DNA from: an uncultured Bacteroidales bacterium
Lineage (GTDB): Bacteria; Bacteroidota; Bacteroidia; Bacteroidales; UBA932
Reading direction: 5' to 3'
DNA: 35,872 bases
Assembly: GCA_905235535.1 (NCBI GenBank)
Contig: CAJOLS010000007.1
Coordinates: forward strand, 1 to 35,872
Shown: in pieces, positions 7,727 through 15,267 of the stretch
How positions within the stretch are numbered: position 1 is the stretch's first letter
How the letters are laid out: the number at the start of each line of letters is the position of its first letter
The notes under the pieces: model-generated
What the model was told of the DNA's origin: nothing
Databases searched by the model: none
The model's input: the letters and a program-made list of their open reading frames with translations, nothing else
Made by a program: the position numbers and the translations under genes

Positions 7727-7834
7727 TCAGGGGCCAGCGACGGCAGAGCGCACACAACGGCGAAAGCCGTCCCCGGTCACCCAGGTATTTGCGGACCAGC
7801 GACGGAACCGTCAGGGACCAGCGACGGCAGAACG
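7727..7834 (+). repeat. Three direct copies of a GGACCAGCGACGG motif
   Basis: A 24-nt unit at 7727-7750 recurs at 7811-7834 with 22 of 24 matches. A 13-nt partial copy lies at 7793-7805, 22 nt before the same core in the last copy. The interval 7684-8187 has no gene I can support; besides these repeats it holds the MITE-like element at 7876-7987. Confidence 0.6.
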
Positions 7835-7875
7835 GATTTTCCTTCAAAGCTGCCGCTTCTTCGTTGTGGCATTTA

Positions 7876-7987
7876 GAGTCTGTTTTGAAATGATTGATAT
7901 TTTTATTCATAGTTTTGTGGAAATTTTTGAGGAAAATTTACCAAAAAGAAACATAAAGAATTTATTGAATCATTTCAAAACAGACTC
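7876..7987. mobile_element. MITE-like element, 112 bp, with 20-bp terminal inverted repeats
   Basis: The left end GAGTCTGTTTTGAAATGATT (7876-7895) is the reverse complement of the right end (7968-7987). Both sides are flanked by TTA (7873-7875 and 7988-7990), consistent with a 3-bp target duplication. The interior is AT-rich and has no transposase. GAG-starting ends and a T-N-A triplet target fit IS5-family (IS1031-group) elements, so a related transposase elsewhere in the genome could mobilise it. That family link is inferred from memory of end types. Confidence 0.6.
7931..7987 (-). repeat. 57-bp inverted repeat, left copy, bracketing the DUF4143 ATPase gene
   Basis: The reverse complement of this segment matches 9423-9479 at 56 of 57 positions and then diverges. 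It is the right half of the MITE-like element. The two copies enclose the ATPase gene in inverted orientation. Confidence 0.75.
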
Positions 7988-8156
7988 TTAAACAGAACCC
8001 AAACAAATGCTTTTACTTACGGACAGATGCGCTGGCCAATGCCGAGGCCTGTGCGGCAACAGCCATCAAGATTCCATAAGTCACGGGTAAGCCAGAAGAA
8101 TTTTATCAGTTATATCTTATATCTTAGGAAATTCAATTATTCGATAAATTTCTTGG

Positions 8157-8183
8157 TTATATAAGAGAATTTCTTTAGATTTG
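8157..8183 (+). promoter_or_regulatory. Promoter of the ATPase gene, leaderless geometry
   Basis: TAGATTTG at 8176-8183 matches TAnnTTTG, with a weak -33 (TTGG) about 19 nt upstream. The box ends 4 nt before the ATG at 8188, so transcription should start at the start codon. Confidence 0.5.
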
Positions 8184-8187
8184 CGCT

Positions 8188-9393
8188 ATGGAAATACTGC
8201 AAAGACCAGAGTACCTTGCGCAGGTACGGCACTACTTAGGGAAAGAAACCATCATTGTCCTTACCGGACAGCGGCGCGTCGGGAAGAGTTACGTCCTGAT
8301 GTCCCTGAGGGACCTGCTCTCAGCATCGGACGGCAATAACGTCATCTACATCAATAAAGAGAAGAAGGAGTGGGACGATATTGTCACCTACAAAGACCTG
8401 AACCAATACATCGGGGAGAAATACGTTCCGGACAAACGGAATTACATCCTGATCGATGAAGTCCAGGAAATCAGGGAGTTTGAAAAGAGTGTCCGTCACT
8501 GGAGGACGGAACCAAACACGGACCTGGTTCTCACCGGCAGCAATGCCGAGACGCTTTCCAGCGACTTGTCCACACTGCTGGCGGCCCGGTATCACGAAGT
8601 TTACATCCAGGCCCTTACGTATAAGGATTTCATCCGCTTCCATAAGTTGGAAGAGGGAGACGATGCCTTGTCATTATTCATCAACGCCGGAGGCCTGCCG
8701 GGGCTTGTCAAGTATGACATCCACGATGAAAACGAGGTGTATTCTTACGCCCAGGACGTCCTGAACACGGCCCTTGTGAAGGACATCATCCTCAAACACA
8801 AAATCAGGAATGTGCCGTTCCTGTACAACCTGGTCCGATTTCTTGCAGACAGTGCGGGCAAGCCGGTATCGGCCACCAGCATTTCCAACTACATGAAGGG
8901 GCAGAAGAGTCCGGTGTCCATCGAACTGGTCCTGAAATACCTGAAATACCTTTGCGACGCATACATCGTAACTGAGATTCCTCGTTTCGATATCCGCGGA
9001 AAGAAGCTTCTGCAGACAAATGGCAAGTATTACTTCGAGGATACCGGCATCCGGAATTCCTGCGTGGAAACCAACCGGGACAAGGACATTGAGAAAGTCA
9101 TCGAGAACATCATCTACCACCAGCTCATCCACGACGGATACAAAGTTAACGTGGGGCAGCTGGTAGCCGGCGAAGTGGATTTCGTTTGCGTCAAAGACAA
9201 GAAGCGCGTGTATATCCAGGCTTCCTACATCATCGGAAACGATGAAACCCGCCGGCGGGAATTTGGAACGCTCAAAGCCATCGCCGACAATTATCCCAAA
9301 TACGTCATCTCCATGACACCCCTGGTTACGAGGACAGACGACGAAGGAATCCAGCACCTAAGCCTGCGCGAATTTTTGAAAAACGGGCTGTAG
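8188..9393 (+). CDS. AAA family ATPase with DUF4143 domain
   Basis: A 401-residue protein of the AAA_14/DUF4143 family. The Walker A motif is GQRRVGKS at 27-34 and the Walker B is YILIDEVQE with D90 and E91. A sensor-like LVLTGSNAE follows near 114-122. The C-terminal part (about 190-370) has the DUF4143 pattern: a winged-helix-like SISNYMKGQKSPVS, then a nuclease-like fold with GEVDFVC. This family is abundant in Bacteroidales, often as solitary genes near mobile elements, and its role is unknown. The gene stands alone between inverted 57-bp MITE-end copies, which suggests it arrived or moved with them. Confidence 0.88.
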   Translation: MEILQRPEYLAQVRHYLGKETIIVLTGQRRVGKSYVLMSLRDLLSASDGNNVIYINKEKKEWDDIVTYKDLNQYIGEKYVPDKRNYILIDEVQEIREFEKSVRHWRTEPNTDLVLTGSNAETLSSDLSTLLAARYHEVYIQALTYKDFIRFHKLEEGDDALSLFINAGGLPGLVKYDIHDENEVYSYAQDVLNTALVKDIILKHKIRNVPFLYNLVRFLADSAGKPVSATSISNYMKGQKSPVSIELVLKYLKYLCDAYIVTEIPRFDIRGKKLLQTNGKYYFEDTGIRNSCVETNRDKDIEKVIENIIYHQLIHDGYKVNVGQLVAGEVDFVCVKDKKRVYIQASYIIGNDETRRREFGTLKAIADNYPKYVISMTPLVTRTDDEGIQHLSLREFLKNGL

Positions 9394-9422
9394 TACATGG
9401 AAACATGGTTCCGGAATATTTA

Positions 9423-9479
9423 GAGTCTGTTTTGAAATGATTCAATAAATTCTTTCTGTTTCTTTTTGGTAAATTTTCC
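9423..9479 (+). repeat. 57-bp inverted repeat, right copy (MITE half)
   Basis: Begins GAGTCTGTTTTGAAATGATT and matches the reverse complement of 7931-7987 with one mismatch. It too is preceded by TTA (9420-9422). No matching second end follows, so this is a solo half-element. It stops about 9 nt before the trp -33 box. Confidence 0.7.
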
Positions 9480-9487
9480 AAAATAAA

Positions 9488-9520
9488 TTTGTACTTTTAA
9501 AAATATTTTATTTACCTTTG
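9488..9520 (+). promoter_or_regulatory. trp operon promoter
   Basis: TTTG at 9488-9491 and TACCTTTG at 9513-9520 are separated by 21 nt, an excellent Bacteroidetes promoter match. The start would fall near 9525, about 20 nt before the leader peptide. Confidence 0.75.
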
Positions 9521-9545
9521 CGAGGACCAAAAAGTACAAGAAGAA

Positions 9546-9599
9546 ATGAAGACCGGTTTTGCATGGTGGTGGCGCAACTCAAGGATTTATAATTCGTGA
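9546..9599 (+). CDS. trpL: trp operon leader peptide
   Basis: A 17-codon frame, MKTGFAWWWRNSRIYNS, with three consecutive Trp codons at 9564-9572. It lies between the trp promoter and an intrinsic terminator that precedes trpB. This arrangement is the signature of transcription attenuation: ribosome stalling at the Trp codons when charged tRNA-Trp is scarce would favour readthrough. I could not identify a clear antiterminator stem pairing with the 5' arm of the terminator, so the exact switching structure remains open. It is too short for routine gene callers. Confidence 0.8.
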   Translation: MKTGFAWWWRNSRIYNS

Positions 9600-9639
9600 G
9601 ACGCTGCAGCCGTGTAAACCAATCAACTTACCATAGAAG

Positions 9640-9669
9640 GCCTGTCGTAATCACGACAGGCTTTTTTTT
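9640..9669 (+). terminator. trp attenuator (intrinsic terminator)
   Basis: A perfect 9-bp stem, GCCTGTCGT (9640-9648) with ACGACAGGC (9653-9661), loop AATC, followed by eight T (9662-9669). It sits immediately upstream of trpB and downstream of the Trp-codon leader. Confidence 0.88.
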
Positions 9670-9696
9670 ATGCTGAAAACAAGTAAAAACACAGAT

Positions 9697-10899
9697 ATGA
9701 ACTACCAAGTGGATGAAAACGGATTTTATGGAGAGTTTGGAGGAGCCTACATCCCCGAAATTCTCTACAAATGCGTGGATGAGCTGAAAAACGCCTATCG
9801 GCCCATTGTGGAAAGCGAGGAATTCCAGAAAGAATTCCGCCAGCTGCTGCGGGACTATGCCGGAAGGCCCTCTCCCCTTTACTATGCACAACGGATGAGC
9901 CGCAAATACGGCTGCCGCCTGTTCCTCAAGCGCGAAGACTGCAACCACACCGGCGCTCACAAGATTAACAACGCCATCGGCCAAATCCTGCTGGCCCGAA
10001 GGATGGGCAAGACGCGCGTGATTGCCGAAACCGGAGCCGGACAGCACGGCGTTGCAACGGCCACCGTCTGCGCCCTCATGGGCATGCAGTGCGAGATTTT
10101 CATGGGGAAGACCGACGTGGAGCGCCAGCACACCAATGTGGAGCGGATGCGCATGCTGGGAGCCACGGTTCATCCGGTCACCACCGGCAACATGACCCTG
10201 AGCGACGCCTGCTCGGCCGCCATCCGGGACTGGTGCTGCCATCCCTCCGACACCTATTACCTGGTGGGTTCCACCATGGGCCCGCACCCCTATCCGGACC
10301 TGGTGGCCAGGCTCCAGAGCGTCATTTCCGAGGAAATCAAAAGCCAGCTGCAGGAGCAGGCGGGCCGGGATTATCCGGACTACCTGGTGGCCTGCATAGG
10401 CGGCGGCAGCAACGCGGCGGGAACCATCTACCATTATATGGACGATGAACGGGTGAAGATTGTCCTGGCCGAAGCCGGGGGCCACGGCGTGGATTCCGGC
10501 TATACCGCCGCCACCATCCACCGCGGACGCACCGGCATCCTGCACGGCTCCAAGATGCTGGTGATGCAGACTCCCGACGGCCAGATTGAAGAGGCCTTCT
10601 CCCTATCGGCCGGCCTGGATTATCCGGGCGTGGGGCCGATGCACTGCAACATGGCCGCGAAGGGACGCACGAAGGTGCTGGCCATCAACGATGACGAGGC
10701 CATCTACGCCGGATACGAACTCACGCGCCTGGAAGGCATCATCCCCGCCATCGAAAGCGCCCATGCGATGGCGGCGCTGGGAAAAATGAGCTTCCGCCCC
10801 GAAGACATCGTGGTCCTCACCGTGAGCGGACGCGGGGACAAGGATGTGGAAACTTATCTCAAGAACAAAGAATACGCAAAAGAATATGGCCAGTTTTAA
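9697..10899 (+). CDS. trpB: Tryptophan synthase beta subunit
   Basis: A 400-residue PLP enzyme that condenses indole with serine in the last step of tryptophan synthesis, acting with TrpA. The PLP lysine is K89 in HTGAHKINN. ETGAGQHG supplies the catalytic Glu, and GGGSNAAGT binds the PLP phosphate. Full length for the family. The ATG at 9697 (MNYQVDENGFYGEFGG) is chosen because homologues begin there. An in-frame ATG at 9670 abuts the terminator T-run and would add nine atypical residues. It is the first gene of the operon, as is usual in Bacteroidetes, and its end overlaps trpE by 14 nt. It is controlled by the attenuator just upstream. Confidence 0.96.
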   Translation: MNYQVDENGFYGEFGGAYIPEILYKCVDELKNAYRPIVESEEFQKEFRQLLRDYAGRPSPLYYAQRMSRKYGCRLFLKREDCNHTGAHKINNAIGQILLARRMGKTRVIAETGAGQHGVATATVCALMGMQCEIFMGKTDVERQHTNVERMRMLGATVHPVTTGNMTLSDACSAAIRDWCCHPSDTYYLVGSTMGPHPYPDLVARLQSVISEEIKSQLQEQAGRDYPDYLVACIGGGSNAAGTIYHYMDDERVKIVLAEAGGHGVDSGYTAATIHRGRTGILHGSKMLVMQTPDGQIEEAFSLSAGLDYPGVGPMHCNMAAKGRTKVLAINDDEAIYAGYELTRLEGIIPAIESAHAMAALGKMSFRPEDIVVLTVSGRGDKDVETYLKNKEYAKEYGQF

Positions 10900-12286
10900 C
10901 TATACCACGGTGGCCCACAAGCGCCTGGCCGACCTTTATACCCCCGTATCCGTCTATATGAGGCTGCGGGACTTGTATCCCCAGTCGGCCCTGATGGAGT
11001 CCAGCGACTACCACGGCGGCGAAAACGCCCGCTCCTTCATTGGGATAGACCCTGTTGGCAGCGTTTCCGTAGAACACGGCGTGGCGGTTCAAAGCTATCC
11101 CGACGGAAACAAGGTGAGAAAGCCTCTCACGCGGGATTTTCCGGCCGATAAAGCCGTCAACGAATTCATCCACAGCTTTAACGTGCAGGGCGAATACAGC
11201 CATCTGTGCGGCCTGTACGGCTACATGACCTTCAACGCCGTCCGCTACCTGGAGAACATTCCCGTCAAGGACGAGACCCAGGCCCGCAACGACGCCCCGG
11301 ACATCCTGTACATCCTGTACAAGTACATCATCATGTTCGACCACTTCAACAACACCCTGGTGCTGGTGGAACTGCTCAGAGACGGGGAGCAGAGCGGCCT
11401 GCCCAGGATTGAGCAGGAGATGAACCGCACCGACGTGAACCCCTACGGCTTCCATCCCGTGGGAGAAACCACGTCCACGCTCACGGACGAGGAGCACAAG
11501 GCCAACATACGAAGGGGCATTGCGCACTGCCTGCGGGGAGACGTCTTCCAGATTGTCCTTTCCCGCCGCTTTGTCCAGAAATATGAGGGGGACGATTTCA
11601 AGCTGTACCGCGCCCTTCGCAGCATCAACCCCAGCCCATACCTGTTCTATTTTGACTTCGGCGGCTTCCGCATCTTCGGGTCCTCGCCCGAGACGCACTG
11701 CCGCATAGAAGGCCGGAGGGCCTATATAGACCCCATCGCCGGCACCACCCAACGCACCGGAAACCGAGAGGAGGACGCCCGCGGGGCCGAATTCCTGAGA
11801 AACGACCCCAAGGAGAATGCCGAGCACGTGATGCTGGTGGACCTGGCCCGCAACGACCTCAGCCGCAACTGCCACGACGTAAAAGTGGACTTTTACAAGG
11901 ACCTCCAGTACTACAGCCACGTCATCCACCTGGTCTCCCGCGTGAGCGGTGAACTGGACCAGGGGGCAGACCCGGTGAAAGCCTTCATGGACACCTTCCC
12001 GGCCGGGACCCTCAGCGGCGCCCCCAAGGTGCGTGCCATGCAGCTTATCAGCGAGTACGAGCCCCACAACAGGGGTGCGTACGGCGGCTGCATAGGCTAT
12101 ATCGGCCTCAACGGCAGCCTGAACCAGGCCATTACCATCCGCACCTTCGTGAGCCGCAACGACGAGCTGTGGTTCCAGGCCGGCGGCGGCATCGTGGCCC
12201 GCAGCAACGAAGAATATGAGCTGCAGGAAGTGAACAATAAACTGAACGCCCTGCGAAGGGCCATCCTCATAGCAGAAGAAATGTGA
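10886..12286 (+). CDS. trpE: Anthranilate synthase component I
   Basis: A 466-residue chorismate-utilising enzyme that makes anthranilate with ammonia supplied by TrpG. The N-terminal domain carries LMESS at 36-40, equivalent to the LLES motif that binds feedback tryptophan. The catalytic C-terminal domain has GDVFQIVLSRRF, PIAGTTQRTG, HVMLVDLARNDL and FPAGTLSGAPKVRAM. The start at 10886 lies inside the trpB end (14-nt overlap) and gives the usual N-terminus; a start at 10844 would overlap more with no support. Its TGA is joined to the trpG ATG (TGATG). Confidence 0.96.
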   Translation: MASFNYTTVAHKRLADLYTPVSVYMRLRDLYPQSALMESSDYHGGENARSFIGIDPVGSVSVEHGVAVQSYPDGNKVRKPLTRDFPADKAVNEFIHSFNVQGEYSHLCGLYGYMTFNAVRYLENIPVKDETQARNDAPDILYILYKYIIMFDHFNNTLVLVELLRDGEQSGLPRIEQEMNRTDVNPYGFHPVGETTSTLTDEEHKANIRRGIAHCLRGDVFQIVLSRRFVQKYEGDDFKLYRALRSINPSPYLFYFDFGGFRIFGSSPETHCRIEGRRAYIDPIAGTTQRTGNREEDARGAEFLRNDPKENAEHVMLVDLARNDLSRNCHDVKVDFYKDLQYYSHVIHLVSRVSGELDQGADPVKAFMDTFPAGTLSGAPKVRAMQLISEYEPHNRGAYGGCIGYIGLNGSLNQAITIRTFVSRNDELWFQAGGGIVARSNEEYELQEVNNKLNALRRAILIAEEM

Positions 12287-12849
12287 TGAAAATAGTTATC
12301 ATTGACAATTACGACAGCTTCACCTACAACCTGGCCCACTTGGTGAAGTCTTTGGGACCGGAGGTGACGGTGCTCAGAAATGACCGTTTCCAGCTTCCGG
12401 ACCTGGAAGCATACGACAAGATAATCCTGTCCCCGGGCCCGGGCATTCCCTCGGAAGCCGGCCTGCTGCTGGATGTCATCCGTACTTATGCCGGCCGCAA
12501 ACCCATGCTGGGCGTATGCCTGGGGCATCAGGCCATAGGGGAAGTCTTCGGCGGGAAGCTGGAAAACCTGAGCGAAGTATTCCACGGCGTGGCCACCGAA
12601 GGCACGCAGCTGGGCAGGGACTACATTTTCCAGGGCCTGCCCCAAAGGCTCATTATGGGCCGATACCACAGCTGGGTCGTGAGCCGGGAATGTTTTCCGG
12701 ACTGCCTGGAAATAACCGCAGAGAGCGACGAGGGGCAGATTATGGCCCTGAGGCACCGGGAGTACGACATCCACGGCATCCAGTTCCATCCCGAGAGCGT
12801 CCTCACCCCCGAAGGTGCCGCCATCCTAAGCAATTGGATAAACAAATAA
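12286..12849 (+). CDS. trpG: Anthranilate synthase component II (glutamine amidotransferase)
   Basis: A 187-residue class I glutamine amidotransferase that hydrolyses glutamine and passes ammonia to TrpE. It begins with the typical IIDNYDSFTYNL. LSPGPGIP follows, then the nucleophile C78 in GVCLGHQ, with H168 and E170 in GIQFHPES completing the triad. The ATG at 12286 overlaps the trpE stop by one base. A GTG at 12283 is an alternative that adds one residue. In Bacteroidetes the same subunit may also serve PabB, but the operon position shows a tryptophan role. Confidence 0.95.
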   Translation: MKIVIIDNYDSFTYNLAHLVKSLGPEVTVLRNDRFQLPDLEAYDKIILSPGPGIPSEAGLLLDVIRTYAGRKPMLGVCLGHQAIGEVFGGKLENLSEVFHGVATEGTQLGRDYIFQGLPQRLIMGRYHSWVVSRECFPDCLEITAESDEGQIMALRHREYDIHGIQFHPESVLTPEGAAILSNWINK

Positions 12850-12860
12850 TAGAACGAACC

Positions 12861-13856
12861 ATGAAAAAGTACCTTGAAGAGATTCTCAACCACGAGTATC
12901 TGTCCCGCGAAGAAACGCGCGAAATCCTTATCAACATTACCCAGGAAAAGTACCCCGGAGAGCAGCTGGCCGCCCTGATGAGCATGCTGCAGCTGCGCGG
13001 CATCACGGTGGACGAACTGCTGGGCTTCCGCGACGGCATCCTGGAAACCGGCGTTTCCGTCAAGCTGGAGGCCGATAAATACGTGGACATTGTGGGCACC
13101 GGAGGGGACATGAAAAACACCTTCAACATCTCCACCTGCGCCTGCGCCGTGGTGGCCGGAGCCGGTTACAACGTGGCCAAACACGGCAACTTTGCCAGCA
13201 CCAGCACCTCCGGCGCCAGCGATGTCATGGCCCAGCACGGCGTCCAGTTCAGCTTTGACGCAGACCGCCTGAACCGTTCCATGGAACAGACCCACCTGGT
13301 GTACCTCCACGCCCAGGTTTACGCCCGGGCCATGAAATTTGTGGGGCCGGTGCGCAAGATTCTCCCCTTCATGACCTTCTTCAACCTGCTGGGGCCGTTG
13401 GTGAACCCTTCCCAGCCCAAGTGCAACGTGATGGGAACCGCCACCCTGGAGCAGATGCGCCTGTACAACAATGTGTTCCAGAAGATGGGCGTGGACTACG
13501 CCATTGTGAACAGCACCGACGGCTACGACGAAATTTCCCTCACCGGCACCTTCAAAATCAACACCAACCAGTACGAGAAGGTGTTCGACCCCTCCGACTT
13601 CCGCCTGCCCCGTACCAACGACTACGACCTCTTCGGAGGCCGCACGGCCCGGGAGGCGGCCGCCATCTTTGACAGCGTGCTGGAAAACAGGGCCACCGAA
13701 GGCCAGAAAAACACTGTGCTGGCCAATGCGGCCGTGGCCATCCAGTGCATGGACCAGAAGCTGGACATCCTGGAAGCCTTGGACATTGCCCGCGAAAGCC
13801 TGGAAAGCGGCAAGGCCCTTGCCAACTTCAAGAAATTCGTAGAGCTGAACAGTTAA
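12861..13856 (+). CDS. trpD: Anthranilate phosphoribosyltransferase
   Basis: A 331-residue enzyme transferring phosphoribose from PRPP to anthranilate. The PRPP-binding loop is VGTGGDMKNTFNIS with GTGGD at 79-83, and KHGN at 107-110 also binds the substrate. SGASDVM and RTNDYDLFGG follow in the expected order. The start at 12861 follows the trpG stop by 11 nt and gives the standard N-terminal helix domain (MKKYLEEILN); the frame is open further upstream only as an overlap with trpG. Its stop overlaps the trpC ATG (TAATG). Confidence 0.96.
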   Translation: MKKYLEEILNHEYLSREETREILINITQEKYPGEQLAALMSMLQLRGITVDELLGFRDGILETGVSVKLEADKYVDIVGTGGDMKNTFNISTCACAVVAGAGYNVAKHGNFASTSTSGASDVMAQHGVQFSFDADRLNRSMEQTHLVYLHAQVYARAMKFVGPVRKILPFMTFFNLLGPLVNPSQPKCNVMGTATLEQMRLYNNVFQKMGVDYAIVNSTDGYDEISLTGTFKINTNQYEKVFDPSDFRLPRTNDYDLFGGRTAREAAAIFDSVLENRATEGQKNTVLANAAVAIQCMDQKLDILEALDIARESLESGKALANFKKFVELNS

Positions 13857-14644
13857 TGGACATCCTGGACCAAATAACCGCCCACAAGCGGACAGAAGTG
13901 GCCCGATGGAAGCGGGAAACACCCCTGAGCGTCCTGCAGGGCCAGGTGGAGTCCCTCCCGGGAGGGCCCCGTACGCCTTCGATGGCCCTCGCCCTCCAGT
14001 CCTCGGAGACCGGCATCATCGCAGAATTCAAGCGAAAATCCCCCTCCAAGGGCTGGATCAAGGAAGAGGGCGATGCCTCCGTCATTCCGCTGGGGTATGA
14101 AAAGAACGGCGCATCGGCCCTTAGCATCCTGGCCGATGAGAAGTTCTTCGGGGGCAGCCCGGAGTTCATTGCGAAGGCCCGGGAGAGCGGCGTGTCCCTT
14201 CCCATCCTATACAAGGAGTTTGTGGTGGATGAGTACCAGCTGTATCTGGCGCGTCTGTGCGGGGCCTCCGCGGTTCTTCTCATTGCCGCCGAGCTAAGCC
14301 TGGAGGAATGCCGCGCCCTTATTGGCAAGGCCCACACCTTAGGCCTGGAGGTCCTTTTGGAAATGCACTCCGAAAAGGAGCTGGAGTACGCTGCCCTGGA
14401 ACCGGACATGTGCGGCATCAACAACCGCAACCTGGGCACCTTCGTGACCGATGTGGAAAACAGTTTCCGCCTGGCCGACAAACTTCCGGCAGCCGCCGTG
14501 AAGGTGAGCGAAAGCGGCATAGGCCGTCCCGAAACGGTGGCGGCCCTGAGGCAGTGCGGCTTCCGGGGCTTTCTCATGGGAGAAAGATTCATGAAAGAAC
14601 CGGACCCGGGGCTGGCCCTGGGCCAATTCCTGGCCAGGCTATGA
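13856..14644 (+). CDS. trpC: Indole-3-glycerol phosphate synthase
   Basis: A 262-residue TIM-barrel enzyme that closes the indole ring. Active-site residues are visible: E57 and K59 in IIAEFKRKSPSKG, K120 in LYKEFVVDEYQ, the INNRNL segment, and SESGI near the phosphate site. The ATG at 13856 overlaps the trpD stop by one base; a longer frame from 13745 would read through trpD. The gene is separate from trpF, as expected outside the enterobacterial fusion, and overlaps trpF by 4 nt (ATGA). Confidence 0.95.
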   Translation: MDILDQITAHKRTEVARWKRETPLSVLQGQVESLPGGPRTPSMALALQSSETGIIAEFKRKSPSKGWIKEEGDASVIPLGYEKNGASALSILADEKFFGGSPEFIAKARESGVSLPILYKEFVVDEYQLYLARLCGASAVLLIAAELSLEECRALIGKAHTLGLEVLLEMHSEKELEYAALEPDMCGINNRNLGTFVTDVENSFRLADKLPAAAVKVSESGIGRPETVAALRQCGFRGFLMGERFMKEPDPGLALGQFLARL

Positions 14645-15267
14645 TTATCAAAGTGTGCGGCATGCGCGAGGCCCAAAACATCCGCGCAGTGGAAGCCCTG
14701 GGCATAGACTGCATGGGATTCATCTTCTGGCCGCCTTCCGGCCGCCATGTAGGGGAAAAACCGTCCTACCTGCCCCGTAGCTGCCAGCGGGCGGGCGTCT
14801 TTGTGGACGCGGCCCTGCAGGATATCCTGGCCGCCATGAAAGACTTCCGGTTAGATGTGCTGCAACTTCACGGCCACGAGACGCCGGAGACCCTTGGGGC
14901 CCTTAGGGAAAGTGCGGCGGCCCTGAACCCGGACATCCGCCTGGTCAAGAGCGTAGCGGTGAAAGAGGCCGGGGATCTGGCGCAGGCATCGGCCTATGAG
15001 GAGGTATGCGACGCCTTCCTCTTTGACGCCAAGGGCCCGCTTCCGGGCGGAAACGGCCACCAGTTTGACTGGAACGTGCTCCGGCAATACAAGGGGCGGC
15101 TCCCCTTCCTTCTGAGCGGAGGGATAGGCCCCGGCGACGAAAGCCGCATCCGGGCATTTGATGTTCCCAAGTGCATCGGCATAGACCTGAACAGCCGCTT
15201 TGAGACCGCCCCCGGGTTCAAGGACGTACAGGCATTGAAAACCTTTATAGAAAACGTAAGACCATGA
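14641..15267 (+). CDS. trpF: Phosphoribosylanthranilate isomerase
   Basis: A 208-residue TIM-barrel isomerase acting between TrpD and TrpC. The catalytic Cys is C6 in IKVCGMRE and the general acid Asp is D129 in LFDAKGP. GFIFWPPSGRHVG, LQLHGHE, LLSGGIGP and GIDLNSRFE (usually GVDVSSGVE) fill the other conserved places. The ATG at 14641 overlaps the trpC stop as ATGA, and the stop overlaps trpA in the same way, so translation is likely coupled. Confidence 0.95.
   Translation: MIIKVCGMREAQNIRAVEALGIDCMGFIFWPPSGRHVGEKPSYLPRSCQRAGVFVDAALQDILAAMKDFRLDVLQLHGHETPETLGALRESAAALNPDIRLVKSVAVKEAGDLAQASAYEEVCDAFLFDAKGPLPGGNGHQFDWNVLRQYKGRLPFLLSGGIGPGDESRIRAFDVPKCIGIDLNSRFETAPGFKDVQALKTFIENVRP

Noticed and set aside
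7727..7834. CRISPR array
   Set aside because: The repeats are irregularly spaced (62 and 22 nt), one is partial, and no cas genes are in the window.
7671..7910. 79-codon minus-strand frame over the repeat region
   Set aside because: It spans the direct repeats and part of the MITE-like element, has no promoter and resembles no known protein.
8000..8075. Possible remnant of a NVEALA-type small peptide gene (LRTDALANAEACAATAIKIP then stop)
   Set aside because: Only the last 20 residues are suggestive; there is no start or leader sequence in frame, and the match is from memory and weak.
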